Shown: positions 1 through 12,618, numbered from the stretch's first letter. The stretch is 64,000 nucleotides of DNA from Sceloporus undulatus (GCF_019175285.1 NC_056526.1:125203271-125267270); one strand, 5' to 3'. A program made the numbers and translations. Notes: generated from the sequence alone by a model not told the origin.

Positions 1-1544
1 CAAAAAAGGAGATATTGGAGATCAGACAGTAATTATGTAGTATAAGGACATTAAAGGAGGGCTTTTTCAGACCATATACTGGACTGTTCATATTTACTTT
101 GTGTAGTAAATCCACTGATACCAGTAGGACATTCCTGAATTAAGAAGGACAGACTGTTGCATAAGTTGTATGGTGCCCAAGAGCAGAAAGTGCCTTCATC
201 TTTAAAAATGATCCAAGCTTGGAAAGTTACTTTTAAGCTGAATTAAGATAATGGCACGGTGTAATTATCCAAAACTGATCAGTAATGAGATTTTACTCTG
301 GGACCCAGAAGATTATTCTACCACTGCTCAGTTGTGGATGGCTTCAGCCATATCTTTATATTCTCTCTTGCTAAAGGTAACTTTGCAAGCTATAAAATTG
401 TATAGAGAAGAGAATTCCACTTACAAAGCAAGCTTTACCTGCTGAAATTCCATTTTTACACCCTTGATAAAGGAAGGGGTGCTCTGTTCCATGCTCTCTC
501 TCCTTTGGTTATGCTGGCTAAGGATGATGGGTATTTCAGTCCAACATCATCTGAAAAGCCAAATGTTCCTCACCTTGATATATTTTTTTATGTTTCAGCA
601 CTGAAAATACATGCATTTATATGCAGTCTCATTGTTAGACAAACTACAGCAAAGATGATGTATCACCAGAGTACAGTACATTCTTACAGTGCAGACCTAT
701 GTATGTTTGTAAGTAAATCCCACTGTGTGCAATATTCTCTAGTAAGCACATTTAGGATTTTGACCTTTATTCTCACTCTGTATCTCTGATGTGTGTTCTT
801 TTCTAAGGGTTTGGACGTGTACAGAAGACCAAGTTAAAACAAGACTTACTTGTTACGGATTTCTGCCCAAGTCTTTTCAACTGTTCGACTCATCAAAAAT
901 CAGCTCTGTTCTATCCTGTTCAGCCTAAACAACAAAGCTAAAGGGGAGGGAGGAGAAAAGGTTGCTCCAGAGTGAGAAAAGCACAGATATCAAACAGGAT
1001 GGAAATGCTAGCGATCAACACCTGCAGTGAACCACTGGCCAAAAAAAAAAAAAAGAAGCAGAAACTTAGCTAACCAACACACCTGCTCAAAAGAACACAC
1101 TTTAACTCACTCTCTTTCTTTTGGATTTACGTTTTTTAAAGAAAAATAGTGTCTTAAACCTAGACTGAAGAGCTGCAAAAGTAAAATGCTATCTTCTACG
1201 AAGGGCAGGCTGAAAGGGGTTTTTCTCTTCTGGTAGATTTCTCTTTCCTCCTAATACAGTGCAACCCAGTTGTGTGATATTCTTGACCCATAGGAAACTG
1301 TCTTAGATGGCATTACAGCACTGCTCCATTTTGTTTGGCTGCATGGGATTAACAGTGACTTTTCAAGGTTTTCAACAAGGGTCTTTTTCCAAAGGTACTG
1401 GGCATGGAGCTCTGGCATACAAGAGTATGCACTGAGTTATTATAACCTATATGTTTAATATCTGTGTAGTAGAAGAAATTTTAGCAAATTATGCAATTTA
1501 TCATGCAAGAATGAGAAAAGTTGCATAGGTGCAGGACAGAGAGG
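1..1544. other. intergenic, nothing recognised
   Basis: AT-rich single-copy-looking DNA with a short A run near 1040. The short open frames here show no family resemblance, and I recognise no repeat. Confidence 0.5.
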
Positions 1545-1740
1545 TGCAATAGGGTGCCTTGATCACATGCGAGGGGCAACGCTTCCAGACCCCCCTCGCA
1601 CATAACGAGGGCATCAAAATGGTGGCGCCCTATACAGCAGCCATTTTGACGCAATGGACCCTTAGCGTCCAAATGTCATGACACCATAATGATGTCACGA
1701 GTGCGGCATTGGTGCATAGTGGTGTCATTATGGCTATGTT
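1545..1740. repeat. GC-rich hairpin-forming repeat, probable MITE remnant
   Basis: A CpG-containing island in AT-rich DNA with many short inverted repeats. The pair GCGAGGGG / CCCCTCGC and the TGTCATGACACC palindrome are clear. In style it resembles the GC-rich MITEs at 4336, 8213, 33935 and 57973, but I could not define its ends or a target duplication. Confidence 0.4.
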
Positions 1741-1860
1741 TCTTTAGTTGCTGCAGACCTTTGTGTCTCATTTTTTGTGGATGGGAATATATATTGATCA
1801 TTTCCAGTCTGTTGGTCACCATTTTGTTTTCCATATTTGTTGACATTTATTAGTTAACAC

Positions 1861-2213
1861 TTGTTGTAGTGTGCCCTCATATCGTTTCTGTCTTATGGCA
1901 ACCCTAAAGTAAACTACCGTTGTTTCTGTATTTGTGGATTGTAGCAGTTCAATTGGGATACCATCTGTTCCTGGTAATCCCCCCCCCCATTTCTCTTAAT
2001 TTGGGATTTGTCTTGGTATGGTTCTTTGTTCCATGCGTCATTCATTTTTTCGTCTCTTTTATATAACTCTTCTGTGTATTGCATCCAATGTCCTTTTATT
2101 TCTTCTTGGTCTTGTAGTGTGTTCTCTATCTTATCATAGAGCATCCCAGTCCTAAAAATACCTTGATCAAAAATATCACTACTACTTTTGATTTCAATGG
2201 AGTTTGCTAACAA
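1861..2213 (-). mobile_element. RTE-BovB LINE fragment
   Basis: The minus strand encodes a 99-residue open frame containing EEIKGHWMQYTEELYKRDEK, which matches the linker just upstream of the BovB reverse transcriptase (the EEIK..W.EYTEELYKKD type). The left edge carries the BovB-like tail (TTGTTGTAGTGTGCC...). Most of the reverse transcriptase is missing between the two parts, so this is an internally deleted old copy. Confidence 0.75.
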
Positions 2214-3299
2214 AATATGTTTTAGGATCTTCAGCTAAAAATTGGATGGAGTGGGAAGAGGAAAAGCCTGCAAAGTTGTTTAGAATTTTTGAACTTTCAG
2301 CCACTCACCTAACCCTGACTTGAACTTTTGAAGTAGTTAAAATTTCAATTGGTCCCCATAAAGAGAGCTCAAAAGTGCTGACAAGTGTGAGGATAAAGCT
2401 TCCAACACGTTAATAGGTTTTAGTGTCTGATACTTTTGATAATCTGGTCCTAAGTGTCATGGGTCTTCCAGGGTAGATTCCATCTGTCCCATAAAGTTAT
2501 GTACAGAAACATAATGCAACCCTTTGATCCTCTCCTCTGTGAACATACCGATGTACCAAAAAGTCAACAGCATGTTCTCATCTGTTCACTGGAGAGGAGA
2601 TGAACCAATTTAGCATGATTGGCAAAACAATTAACACTGCTGATGGTGTACAATAAATACAAGCTTTTCTCTATGTTAAGACACTATAATACATCATGTT
2701 TCCAGCAATATTCATTTATCTTCTCTATTACAGCACAAAACCCAAAGTTCAAGATATTGTGGCTAGTTAATTTTCCTTAGATCTATGTCCTGAAATGCTT
2801 CCCACCTCATCTTAACTTCTGCTTTAGCCCAGCCCAGGATAAATAACTACAGATGACAAACATTTAACAAAACAAAAGAATAATGCACTCAGTCCAATTG
2901 TAAGTCCAACTAAAGTAGCTCCCTAGATCACTGTGAACTTAAGACAACATTTATGTAAATCCCCATTGATTCAATTAGTCTATGATTAACATTTGGATTT
3001 AGCCAATGGTTAGGGTACTTTGTGCCTAATTTTTCTTTTTTCAGTCTTCTGTGTAAACTACCATGGTGTTTTCTAATGCAAACATCTATTTAAAAAAAAC
3101 AAATAAAAAGAAATAATAATGGACCCTAGTTCCTACTTGTACTATAAAATAGTCAATATTAACAGTAAAATACAGCAAAACAATATTTTAAATCCAGAGA
3201 ACATTGTCTTTTACGTTCTTTTGATTTTTAAGATTCCACTTTCATTCTAAATCCAACTCTACCTCAGCCCTGCAAAAGTAATGTAGAAGGAAAGAAGAC
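2214..3299. other. intergenic, nothing recognised
   Basis: AT-rich sequence without long open frames, tandem repeats or recognisable transposon ends. Confidence 0.5.
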
Positions 3300-3805
3300 A
3301 GTTTTCTTCCCATTGCAAATACCGGGCCTGGGGGTGATTTTGATCAAGCTTATGACAGAATGAAGTTAGAGCTCCACTCTGATCGTCCGGGGAAAAACCT
3401 CTTACAACCTAGAAAGACCAGACTGGTAGTGACCTCCCAGAGGTCCTTCTCTGCCACCACTCCAAAAACTTTGAGTGACCTGCCGGAAGAGATTTGCCAA
3501 TTATCCTCGCTCGAGGCTTTCAAAAAGGCAACAAAAACCTTTCTCTTCTGGCAGGCCTTCCCCTATTGATAATGTCCAGAACCTATTGAATCCGTCTCCT
3601 CTTATTATTTTTCTCATTTGTGGATTGTTTATTAATTTTGATGTATTGTTATGTATATTTTAACAATTTTTTTTGTTTAATTTTATACTTGGGAGGGAAG
3701 ATTGGTCTGGAGTCTTGTGGGGCTTGTTGTTTTTATTTTTGTGTATTGTACAAACTTTGTTGTTACCCGCCTCCATCCCCAAAACAAGAGGTGGGATATA
3801 AATAA

Positions 3806-3851
<46 letters not shown>
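3300..3851 (+). mobile_element. L2-like LINE 3' end with (ATT)n tail
   Basis: The plus frame at 3360-3569 ends in LPEEICQLSSLEAFKKATKTF, the usual C-terminal end of the L2/CR1-type reverse transcriptase ORF (LP.EIR...SL..FK..LKT.LF). A 3' UTR follows, ending in GGTGGGATATAAATAAATTA and an (ATT)n tail at about 3805-3849. This is a 5'-truncated insertion, as is typical for LINEs. Confidence 0.75.
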
Positions 3852-3852
<1 letters not shown>

Positions 3853-4335
3853 AAGCCCTTTCCATAGTCCCTATATGGTTTTCCACATGTTTGAGTACAC
3901 ACAAGTGGCACTTGGAGCCCCAAACTGCAGCCGTAGAAATCCCTCAAAGCCTCAAACCCCTTCAAGAAAAAATTAAAATTGAATTATTCTTTTTAATGAT
4001 GCAAAACCACCGCTAAACGCAGCAGTTTTGCATACTTCCCCAGTCTCCACAGACCCTCCCCCATTTGTTTATTTATTTGTTTATTTATTTTAAAAAGCTC
4101 ATCAGAATGTGGAAACCCATTCTAAAACAGTTCTTTGGTCCATTTTGATATTAACCACATGCATAGGTAAAACTATGACTCCAGTCCTATACAATCCCTT
4201 ACCAAAGAGTAAGCCCATTTGATTTAGTGGTGCCACCTTCCAAATTCTAGTCAAACATAGGAGTGTACAATCAGAACATAAAAATAAATTGTTTTTGTTT
4301 TGTTATGCCATTGGTATTCATTATTTAAAAATTAA
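3852..4335. other. intergenic, nothing recognised
   Basis: Contains a short (TTTA)n run near 4068-4090. No coding potential or known repeat seen. Confidence 0.45.
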
Positions 4336-4599
4336 GGCAAGTGGTGAAACGCCACCCCTCTTTGCTGCACTGTTGTGCAACAGCACCCACGTGTGGCTGC
4401 ACAGATGCACACTCAAAAAGGAGCCACTCTAGGCCGCCCCTTTTTTGCGCCATCATAAGGGCTGCAATGCAGCTCTATGACGCCACTTTTGCTCATAGGC
4501 ATCTGTACACGGCGCCACAGCTGTGTAGCTGTGGCACCTGCTGTGTGGACAGACACCTGTGAAGTCATTAGAGCTAGGTGCACCAGCCCTATCAAGCCC
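4336..4599. mobile_element. GC-rich palindromic MITE, possibly Harbinger-like
   Basis: A 264-bp GC-rich block in AT-rich surroundings, flanked on both sides by TAA (4333-4335 and 4600-4602). The interior has stem-forming pairs such as GCATCTGT / ACAGATGC and CACAGCTGTG. A 3-bp TWA flank suggests PIF/Harbinger insertion, but the terminal repeats have diverged and TAA flanks can arise by chance. Confidence 0.45.
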
Positions 4600-4602
4600 T
4601 AA

Positions 4603-5299
4603 TATCGCCGCAATGTGCCCGTCTAATTTGGATGCATCAACCAACAAGCACAACTTTATTGAACAGAAATATCTGCTTCCGCCTACAACAAACATGTTTC
4701 TCTCTCTCTCATGACCATAGGTCCAACCCTTCTAGAGATTTCTTTCCCCCTACCAGTCCACAGCTGTTCTCCTAGTCTCTCATGGATATCTATTAAGGAG
4801 TGCTGGGTCTTCTCCGCTGGTTCCCAGTATGTCTTTTCCACAAGGGAAGGCACCTGTCCCTGTCCTTGTCCCCAACAGCAGCCCTAGATGTCCCACCAGA
4901 TGTCTTCCAGTTCATCCAAATGTAAGAGGGAAAATCAAATCCCTCTGGGCTGTGTCACCTCCCACATGAGGCAGTTTGCCAAGGATCCCTTCTAGGTGAT
5001 GGTCTCTCACTTTCTCAATCCCATCAACCTCGTTCAGCCTCACCTTCTCTGCAGAGCAGCAGATGTGACTCGGCTTCTCTTTCCCTTTCCATGACTGCTA
5101 CTCCCATTCTCCCTCTTCGCTCTCCACCTTGCCATCTCCTCTTATCCCTATCGCACCTAGCCACTCCCCCCTGCTCTTTTCCCCTCCTGGGTCTTCCTGT
5201 CTATCCTTTCTTTCTTCTCCTCATTTATCTCAGACGTGTTGGCTGCCTTCTTCCTGCAACCCCACTGAAAGGGAAGGGAGTTCCAGTATCTCTCTGTTG
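4603..5299. other. intergenic, pyrimidine-rich
   Basis: Strongly C+T-rich on the plus strand between about 5060 and 5240. No gene or element recognised. Confidence 0.45.
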
Positions 5300-5495
5300 C
5301 AGTGCTTCTCAACCTTCCTAATGCCACAACCCTTTAATACAGTTTCTCATGCTGTGGTGACCCCCAACCATAAAATTATTTTCCTAAGTTCCTAAGACCA
5401 TTGGAAATATGTGTTTTCTGATGGTGTTAGGCAACCCCTGTGAAAGGGTTGTTCGACACCCAAAGGGGTTGCAACCCACAGGTTGAGAACTGCTG
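5300..5495 (-). mobile_element. SPIN-like non-autonomous hAT transposon
   Basis: Read on the minus strand, the copy starts CAGCAGTTCTCAACCTGTGG and ends in the complement CTTCTCAACC...CACTG type. The interior contains GGGTTGTTCGACACCC-like and AACACATATTTCCAATGG stretches. These match the non-autonomous SPIN (SPace INvader) consensus I remember over its full ~200 bp. The flanking 8-mers CTCTGTTG and TTCTATCA are only partly alike, so the target duplication has decayed. Confidence 0.8.
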
Positions 5496-6776
5496 TTCTA
5501 TCACTACACCCCACCTCCTCTGCCTGGTTACAACTTGCCATTTTTCCCTTGTAGAATGTCAAAGAATGACACAATATCAGAAGTATTCAGAGAAAATAAT
5601 ATACTGAATAATGAATATGCCAACTTTTCCATTTTCCTCTCTCAAACACCTCCTCTTTTTCATCACCACAGTATATTAGTAATCTAATGCCTACTTCTGT
5701 ACTAATTTACAGGTAGTAATTTTGCTAGCAATTTTGTCTCATGCTTTAATTTTCCTTTTCCTTGAGCAAGCTGATAATAATATATATCATTCACCAAAAG
5801 GCATACTGTGACTTCCTTTGCAGGTCAGAAAATTTGAATTTTCCACATCCAACCCGACCACTAGTCCATACAATGCACTGTCTGTGGTTATTTACATGGT
5901 GTTCTTTTAACAGCAGAGTGAGAGGAAGAGGCAAAATGTTTTCCTGTATTTTATAGTTGCATCATTAGATGGCAGTGTAACCTTCAAAGCAAAAGTGCAT
6001 GAGTGATTGGCAGGTACTATTTATTTTTTAACAAAAGATGTGTGGATTCCTGCCAACCATTGCCAGTCTTTGATTCTAATGGAAGGCAACATGCAACCTT
6101 CCAGCGACCCTAACCTGCCAAGCAACTAGCGAAGAATTTTAGAATTGCACTCCAGCATCTGGAGGCCTGCATTCTGCACACCCTTGCTTTCTTTCCTTTC
6201 AGTTCTTTGTCCGATTCAGGGTTTGTTCAGAAGGGGGAACGTCTCTGGAAATATCAAGCTCTTTTTGTTTTGATTTTACCTGCATATTTCCAAGTTTGCA
6301 TCCAAACTATCTCTTGAAATGTCCTGGATTTCCCCCCTCCGCCTTTCTCTCCCTACCAATTGTGTGTCGCCTGTAAGGAATTGATTTTCACCAATTTCCA
6401 TTGAGCCTTCTTTATTCAGGATTTATGTTTGAAATGCTAAAGTTCTTTTATATTACACTATTCACATATTAGAATCATTTTGTTTTGGTGCAAACATTTC
6501 CCTTGCTTCATTGCTGTTGAATCTGTATCCTGGAAACAATAGTGGTTTTTACTGGTGGTAGCCATCTTAGTTAGTTCCAGGTTAATACAAACAGACAGGC
6601 AAGTAGAAATACATCTCATTTTGGAAAATATTGGATTAATTTACACCAACCTGGGAAGCAGGAATGACAAGTCCTTGGTAATGCAAGGAGCTAGAAGGGC
6701 ATTAATAGGTAGTGGGTGCATGTTCTCACCATTATGATTTCATTGGTTCACTCTGTGTGGGAGGAGTATGTTGGTA
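5496..6776. other. intergenic, nothing recognised
   Basis: Mixed-composition sequence. Frames at 5762-5956 and 6555-6737 look random. No transposon termini found. Confidence 0.45.
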
Positions 6777-6915
6777 CCATCATAATCTCCAACACTTAAC
6801 AGATAAAAACCAAAGAGCATGTGGCTAAACAACATCAGAGTGTAGTCAAGATGGCAAAAGTTATCAATGAGGAAGAACATACAATCTAGAAAAAGCTGTA
6901 GCAGCTTACTTTTGC
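6777..6915 (-). repeat. dispersed repeat, family A (partial)
   Basis: The reverse complement aligns by eye with the right half of the repeat at 7641-8005: TTTTGCCATCTTGAC.ACACTCTGATGTTG, followed by CCACATG and CT..GGTTTT.AT. Other copies are at 35545-35965 and 40930-41230. The class is unknown. Confidence 0.6.
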
Positions 6916-7162
6916 CTGAACCATCTTGGTATGCAGTCTGTGCTATATTTTATCTAAGATATAACTATAAATGTTATACTTTTTAACAACTTTAAAATGT
7001 TGTATGATTAAGTAGGTCATGTTTTCATCCTGTCAATGTATGCTACATGAGAAATTCTTTGGAAAATTTGTGTTTTCTTGAGGAAAATTTGTTTTGGTTT
7101 TTTAAACTTCTGAAATATGATGTTCGTATTTTCTTTTATTGTGATGCATTTACAACATTATA

Positions 7163-7476
7163 CAGTCAGCCCTCCACATTTGCAGCTTTGACTTTTGTGG
7201 ATCTGATTATTCATGGATTTGATTAATATATTCTGTCTAGGAATCTCTAGATTCTCCAGAGCAATTCAGTAATCAACATTCATGAAAAATCACACTGGAG
7301 GACCTAGAGATTCCTAGAGAGAACACTTCTCTGGGCATTTGTAGGTCCTCCAGTGCAATTCTGTGGTCAACCAGTATTGATCATAGATATGCGCTGGAGG
7401 AACTACAATGCGTTTTTTTCCCACTTTCATGGGGGATCCTGTGTCTTTAACCCCAGTGAATGTGGAGGGTCCATTG
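7163..7476. mobile_element. MITE, terminal repeat CAGTCAGCCCTCCACATT, TA flanks
   Basis: The left end CAGTCAGCCCTCCACATTTG and the right end GAATGTGGAGGGTCCATTG form imperfect terminal inverted repeats of about 20 bp, each flanked by TA. The interior has a second inverted pair around GAGATTCCTAGAGA. Related copies lie at 18110-18472 and 48439-48792. TA flanks and a CAGT start suggest a Tc1/mariner (Tigger-type) origin. Confidence 0.75.
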
Positions 7477-7640
7477 TATGTCAGCAATAAAGAATGTGGA
7501 TAGGAAGATTACAAGATGCAGTGAAAGTCAAGGGCTGACCTGCTGTCAGATCCACAGGCAACAAAAAGATCCAGAAATTAACCCAGGCCCAGACTGTGAA
7601 TTTAATCAATAACAATTCTGAAGCAGATTCATTATTTCCA

Positions 7641-8005
7641 ACTGTCCCAGTTTAGCAGGGTCAGCCCTTATTAATCCTCTGTCATCTCACTTTTTGGGCT
7701 CCTTTAAAAATGTCATAGTTTTTCTCTCCTCCTTACACTTTCCCCCTTTGTGATCAGCTAACTTCAGTTGCTGCAAATGGACTTCAAAATGCAAAGTAGT
7801 TTACACTCAGCTCAGAAGATGAGAGAAGAGAGGAGGGAATGAAATTGTGCCCTTCCCTGTAGGCTCAGGCAAAAGCAAACAGTGGCAGCCTTTCCTCTCT
7901 TGCATGTTCTCCCTCACCAAAAATGCTTGCCATCTTGACCACACTCTGATGTTGCTGGGCCACATGTGCTCTGGTTTTCATTTATGAAATGCTAGAGAGT
8001 ATGCT
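7641..8005 (+). repeat. dispersed repeat, family A (near full length)
   Basis: Runs from CTGTCCCAGTTTAGCAGG to GAAATGCTAGAGAGTATGC. It shares its whole order of blocks with the copy at 35545-35965 (TTTCAGTTGCTGCAAA, the GTAGTTTxCACTCA block, CCACATGTG). No ORF. I cannot assign a transposon class. Confidence 0.65.
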
Positions 8006-8212
8006 GGTTTCATCTGTCCATTGTTACAGAGGCTTCCCATGGCAATGTGAAGATTCACACCAAATTTATCATTTGCTCAACTGTTTAGATGAAGTAGATC
8101 AGAAACAAAATCCAGCTCACATTATTTAAAAGTGCAAAATAACTATGTTCTCTAGGATGGTATCTCTTCCATATTCAGAATACCCTCAAAACCCAATACA
8201 TGTTGTAACTAA

Positions 8213-8534
8213 AGGGCTGTACAAGCAGCCCCTAAGGGATGGCACAACACCGCCCCATTCCTAGCTGGATTGGGGCCATGGAAACCACATGCCACAGCCC
8301 TCATCTGGGTTCTTTGTTATGCCCAGGAAAGGGCGCAATAGTCACTATATGGTGCTCCTTCGGCGCTGCATCATCTGGACACAGCATCAGAGGAGTGCTG
8401 TGATGCCGCATGCCATGTGGAGCAGTGCATGGTGTCATGACACCCTGGGGAGCGGAATCAAGACATATTTCATGTGGACACAATGCCAGAACTCCATCCC
8501 CAGGCCGGCCTTAATGGCTGGTCTGAAGAGCACC
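8213..8534. mobile_element. GC-rich MITE with TAA target duplication
   Basis: A 322-bp element flanked by TAA at 8210-8212 and 8535-8537. The left end AGGGCTGTACAAGCAGCCCC and the complement of the right end GGTGCTCTTCAGACCAGCC are diverged terminal repeats of the ...CAGACC.CC type, also seen at 9222 and 57973. The interior contains hairpins around GTCATGAC. Most likely PIF/Harbinger-derived. Confidence 0.55.
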
Positions 8535-8537
8535 TAA

Positions 8538-9140
8538 GTCTCATTGAATGCAGTGAAGCTTCAGCTGAGGTAAATGCATGTGAGATTACAGCCTTCATTG
8601 TGCTGTCTCTCTCATGTGTAATGTTGTAATAAAACCTTCATGTTTAGGATTTTCTAAGATCAAAAATAAAGTTGACAATAAAACCATAATAAATAGGCAG
8701 GGTGAGTTGTAAGTACATTAGAAAAGGGTCACCAAGAGCAAAAAACTATAATCTGGAAATCACCTTACAGGAATGGAACAAATGTACTCTAAATTCAGGG
8801 TGGCTGGATTTCCCCCTCTTAACCACCATCACAACAGCCTCATGTTATTTCTCCAGCTGTGCACCTGACTCATGTTTTTTGCCAGAGGCATGTAGCTGAG
8901 AGGTTGTCACACAACTTTGCTTTAGCAGTTACTGTTTTTGGTGGCTCAGTATCTTGACTATTCCTTATAGTTTCAGTAAGAGAGAACTGTTTTCTAGAAA
9001 ATATATACATACAACTGAGTGAAAATAAGTGGTGGTATTGTTTCAAAGTCATTCCCACACATTATAACCCTGGAAGAAAGCTCTGTTCCATCTGAAGTAA
9101 CTGGAGCATGGGAGTACCAGAAAGGGGAGGCCCGAGTGAA
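8538..9140. other. intergenic, nothing recognised
   Basis: No repeat ends or coding signal. Open frames here are short and low in information. Confidence 0.45.
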
Positions 9141-9154
9141 GCTTTCGTCGTCTT

Positions 9155-9221
9155 GCATCTGAGAAAGTAGAATAAAGTGTACAAAGGCTTATGCTACCAA
9201 CTTCTTTCTTTCTCCCAGTTA
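9155..9221 (+). mobile_element. Penelope-like element terminus, degraded (group B)
   Basis: CATCTGAGAAAGTAGA...ACAAAGGCTTATGCTACCAAC, followed by a TTCTTTCTTTC block, aligns with the better preserved termini at 16638-16755, 26017-26125 and 58883-59010. The segment matches their hammerhead-like core in order, though it is worn. A GC-rich MITE is inserted directly after it. Confidence 0.5.
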
Positions 9222-9579
9222 GGGGTAAAACAGACCACCAATAAGAGCCAGCTTGGTGGGGGTGTGGTGAGTGCATACCACACACCCCAACTGCACCTCC
9301 AATCCAGCCTCATGCTACCCACCTGACCAGATGCTGGGCAGTAGAGGAACACCCCTGCAGTGCAGTGACCGATTGCCACATGCTGCAGGAGCTGAGAAGA
9401 GCCGTGGCAGCAGCAAAAGGGGCACCCTTTACCCAATGCGAAAAGGAGCTGCTTTCTGCCACTCCTTTTTCACCGGGAAAAGGCCAGAGCAGGGGTGCAG
9501 TGTGCAGTTACCTCAGCCCCAATCCAGTGCACAAAGGGGCAGTATGACGCTGCTCCTTTAGGGCAGTCTGTTTTTGGCC
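9222..9579. mobile_element. GC-rich MITE with perfect TTA target duplication
   Basis: The left end GGGGTAAAACAGACCACC and the complement of the right end GGCCAAAAACAGACTGCCC form terminal inverted repeats. Both sides are flanked by TTA (9219-9221 and 9580-9582). A 3-bp TTA duplication is the hallmark of PIF/Harbinger transposition. At 358 bp with no transposase frame, it is non-autonomous. Confidence 0.65.
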
Positions 9580-9582
9580 TTA

Positions 9583-10188
9583 GTCTCTAAAGTGTTACAA
9601 GATCCCTTTGCATACTGATCCAGAACAACACAGCTATGTCTTTGACTTCTTTTCCCTAATACTTTTTGTTTTCCTATTCATTAAGTCACTGCATATTATT
9701 TTGTGTCATATAATCAGTTTGAAACACGTTTCATTTTTATTTGTACTGTACAATCTGCATTCACACTATTTAAAAGAATTTTAAGCCCAAAAAGCTGTGT
9801 GTGTGTGTGTGTGTGTCTTTTATAAAAAGATCGGTCCTTCCCCAAAAGAGCTTACAATCCAAAAGGGCTGTTTATCTCACTTTAAAATGGTTATTTATTG
9901 TCCTCTACCCACATGTAGTTGCAAGACAATAATAGACAATAGTGTAATAGCAGTGAGAGACTTTATACAAAGTTTTATGGGACTATTAACATATGATTCA
10001 ATTGCTTGCATTCTCAAAGTGCTGGAGGCACTGATAAATAGCCTTTTACAACATGCTGGTTCATGTTTTCATACTCAAACATCACCTGTTAGGATCCAAA
10101 TGCTGCTGTTTAGCAACATGCTGATATTAACAATACAACAAAGTAAGGTATACACTAACCATACGTTAAAAATTTGGATAATTAAAAA
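9583..10188. other. intergenic with short (TG)n
   Basis: Contains a (TG)n run at about 9796-9817. A 168-codon open frame across 9797-10303 owes its length to microsatellite sequence at both ends and is not a gene. Confidence 0.5.
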
Positions 10189-10224
10189 TATTATTATTAT
10201 TATCATCATCACCAACACCAACAC

Positions 10225-10257
<33 letters not shown>

Positions 10258-10258
10258 A
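10189..10258 (+). repeat. compound microsatellite (ATT)n(ATC)n
   Basis: Uninterrupted ATT units pass into ATC/ACC units and then about ten CAT repeats. Confidence 0.95.
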
Positions 10259-12413
10259 CTAGACTTTCTTCCTTATTATTTCCAGTTGTGTGATTTGCTA
10301 TAGATATGTGAATTTCTATGCCTCTGTCATCATGGTACACTAAGCAAATGTCATGTGAACCTAGCCAAAAGTAACATAAGAAATTGATTGCTTCCTTCCA
10401 CCCCATTTCCTCTTTTTAGTCATGTCATGTCACCCTTCTCTGAAATGGCAAATGGGATTGCTTTTGTGTGATTTCAGAATTCCTGGTTCCCCTAGGGAGG
10501 GCTACAAGGAGAAGCAAGGATTAGCAGAGCCAAGGGGCATAAACATGCTCTAAATATATAGGCTGTAGGTTTTTCAATCCTTAATACAGGTATATGATAG
10601 CACATAGTTCACTGGTTGGACCACTAAAATGCTGCCTAGTAGACAACTGATAGACTTTGTTGCCAAATACATATTGATCGCTGATTCTTGGAACCAGTTT
10701 TGCACTCCTAAACAGTTACTGGTGGTTTCAGTCTAGGTCTTAGGACTTTATCACACAGGGATAAAAAGCAGAATTTTAATAGAATAAAAGCATTTTTTGA
10801 TCCGGACTTATGATACAACACCTTGTCCATCCTACTGCTGCCTTAGATTCCAGCAGGATTGTAGCAAGAGAGCAGGCTGGTGGGATAATATCGTCAGGCT
10901 GTCTCCCTTTCCCTCTTCCCTCTGAAATTGAATAGTTGCATGATGGATCTTTCCTCACTTTTTCTTTGATAAAGTTGTGGTAGTGCTGCAGAGGTACACT
11001 AGGGATTATGTTGCCCATGTGTGCCTAGCAATATCTGGTATAGCGACTAGGCAAAACAGTTAATAAGAAGGGGAAAGTGGCACAGAAATAAAGAGTAAGT
11101 AGGTCATTACTCATTCTTTATGAGCAGATAAAGATTATTAGTGGATTCTTTGTGAGTCATGAGAGAATCATCTAGAATTTTATCAATTAGTTAAAATAAG
11201 ATAAAGGGTAGTGAGTGCTCTGCCGAGAAGCTCATTACAAAAATCTAAGAGCTACATTACTGTCTGTACCAATTGGTTTTCACACAATCTAACTATTTAA
11301 AGTAGTTTGGGAAGTTTGCACAAATCTACCATCTTCCCAGTTAATGCACCTGCCTCATAATATATTAACAGCTCAATCAAAGGTACCAGAAAGTCTTCTG
11401 CCTACCTTGCCTCTTCTGTGAATTCCAGAATTCCATAGCATCTGTCACAGGAGGTATTAATACTGACTTACCTTACGAGATTGTTGTGTGGAAAACATGC
11501 AGCTGTCCACCAAGACTGATGGATAGCAATTTTCAGCAATCCTTATCAGCATCATCCATGATGAGGAATGCTAGGATTTGCAATCCCATAACATCTGGAG
11601 AGCCACATGATCGCCGTCCCTATTCTAGAGAATATGACAGGAAAACATTAACAGTCAAAAGGGTGAAATAAAAATTTTCATTCATGTGTCTTATTTCATT
11701 AAAATATAAAGTGTGCAAATTGGAATAAATATGAAAAAGTGCACTGAATTACTGTCTTCCTTGTACATTTCCCTTTAAGTGTTTTCTTTACTCACAAATC
11801 TCTTCTGCTGACTTTTATAAGTGATCTAAAATAATATAAGGTTTAAACTCATATGTCTTCAGAACTCTGATAGGAAATCCCCATTAGTCTAATAAATATT
11901 GCATCTGTGGCAGGGAATTGGCAAGCTACCTTGATTGTGATAGTCCCTGGCTGACAATCACACAAAATTCAGAGCAGAAAGCATATCTTAGAACGTTTCA
12001 GCATTCGGATTTTCCTGATGACTCCTTTCAAGTTCTTTATGAACAACTTATGTATGGATCAAAACATGCTAATTTCATCACTGCTGGCCAACATCATAAA
12101 AGAATTCTGTTTAAGCGTCTGCATACATTTGGTAATGTTTGAGAAACTAAAATCTTTCAGAGAAAGTGTTGAGGCAATTCCATGAGATAAAGGGGAACTG
12201 CTGTTTGAAACAATAGTGTCTTTTGTCATGTGGATTCATATTTGTTATTATTTGTTACTTCCTAACTTGTGGGGGGAGGGGACATTTGCCCAGGACATTT
12301 GAGTCAGAGAGGCATCTTGTGACCAGCTACCAGGTGTTCTGACAAGGAGCAAGAAAGGGCAAGGATGGAAGAAGTGGGGCTTTGGGGACTATTGAAAGCT
12401 CCGTTCAGACTTT
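10259..12413. other. intergenic, nothing firm
   Basis: A single TTTATCACACAGGG near 10747 resembles one end of the TTATCACAC MITEs at 39766 and 44254 but has no partner end. The rest shows no gene. Confidence 0.4.
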
Positions 12414-12421
12414 CTCTAGAT

Positions 12422-12618
12422 CAGCGGTTCTCAACCTGTGGGTCGTAAGCCCTTTGGGGGTCGAACGACTCTCTCACAGAGGTCGCCTAAGACAATCAGA
12501 AAACACATATTCCCAATGATCTTAGGAACTGAGACACCGCAGTTCTATGGTTGAGGGTCACCACAACATGAGAAACTGTATTAAAGGCTTGTGGCATTAG
12601 GAAGGTTGAGAACCACTG
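12422..12618 (+). mobile_element. SPIN-like hAT element with perfect 8-bp duplication
   Basis: The sequence starts CAGCGGTTCTCAACCTGTGG and ends GAAGGTTGAGAACCACTG, 197 bp in all. It contains GGGGGTCGAACGACT, AAAACACATATTCCCAATG and GGGTCACCACAACATGAG, all in the order of the SPIN non-autonomous consensus. Flanking 8-mers CTCTAGAT at 12414-12421 and 12619-12626 are identical and centre on the TCTAGA preference I associate with this family. SPIN is known for horizontal spread among tetrapods. Confidence 0.92.
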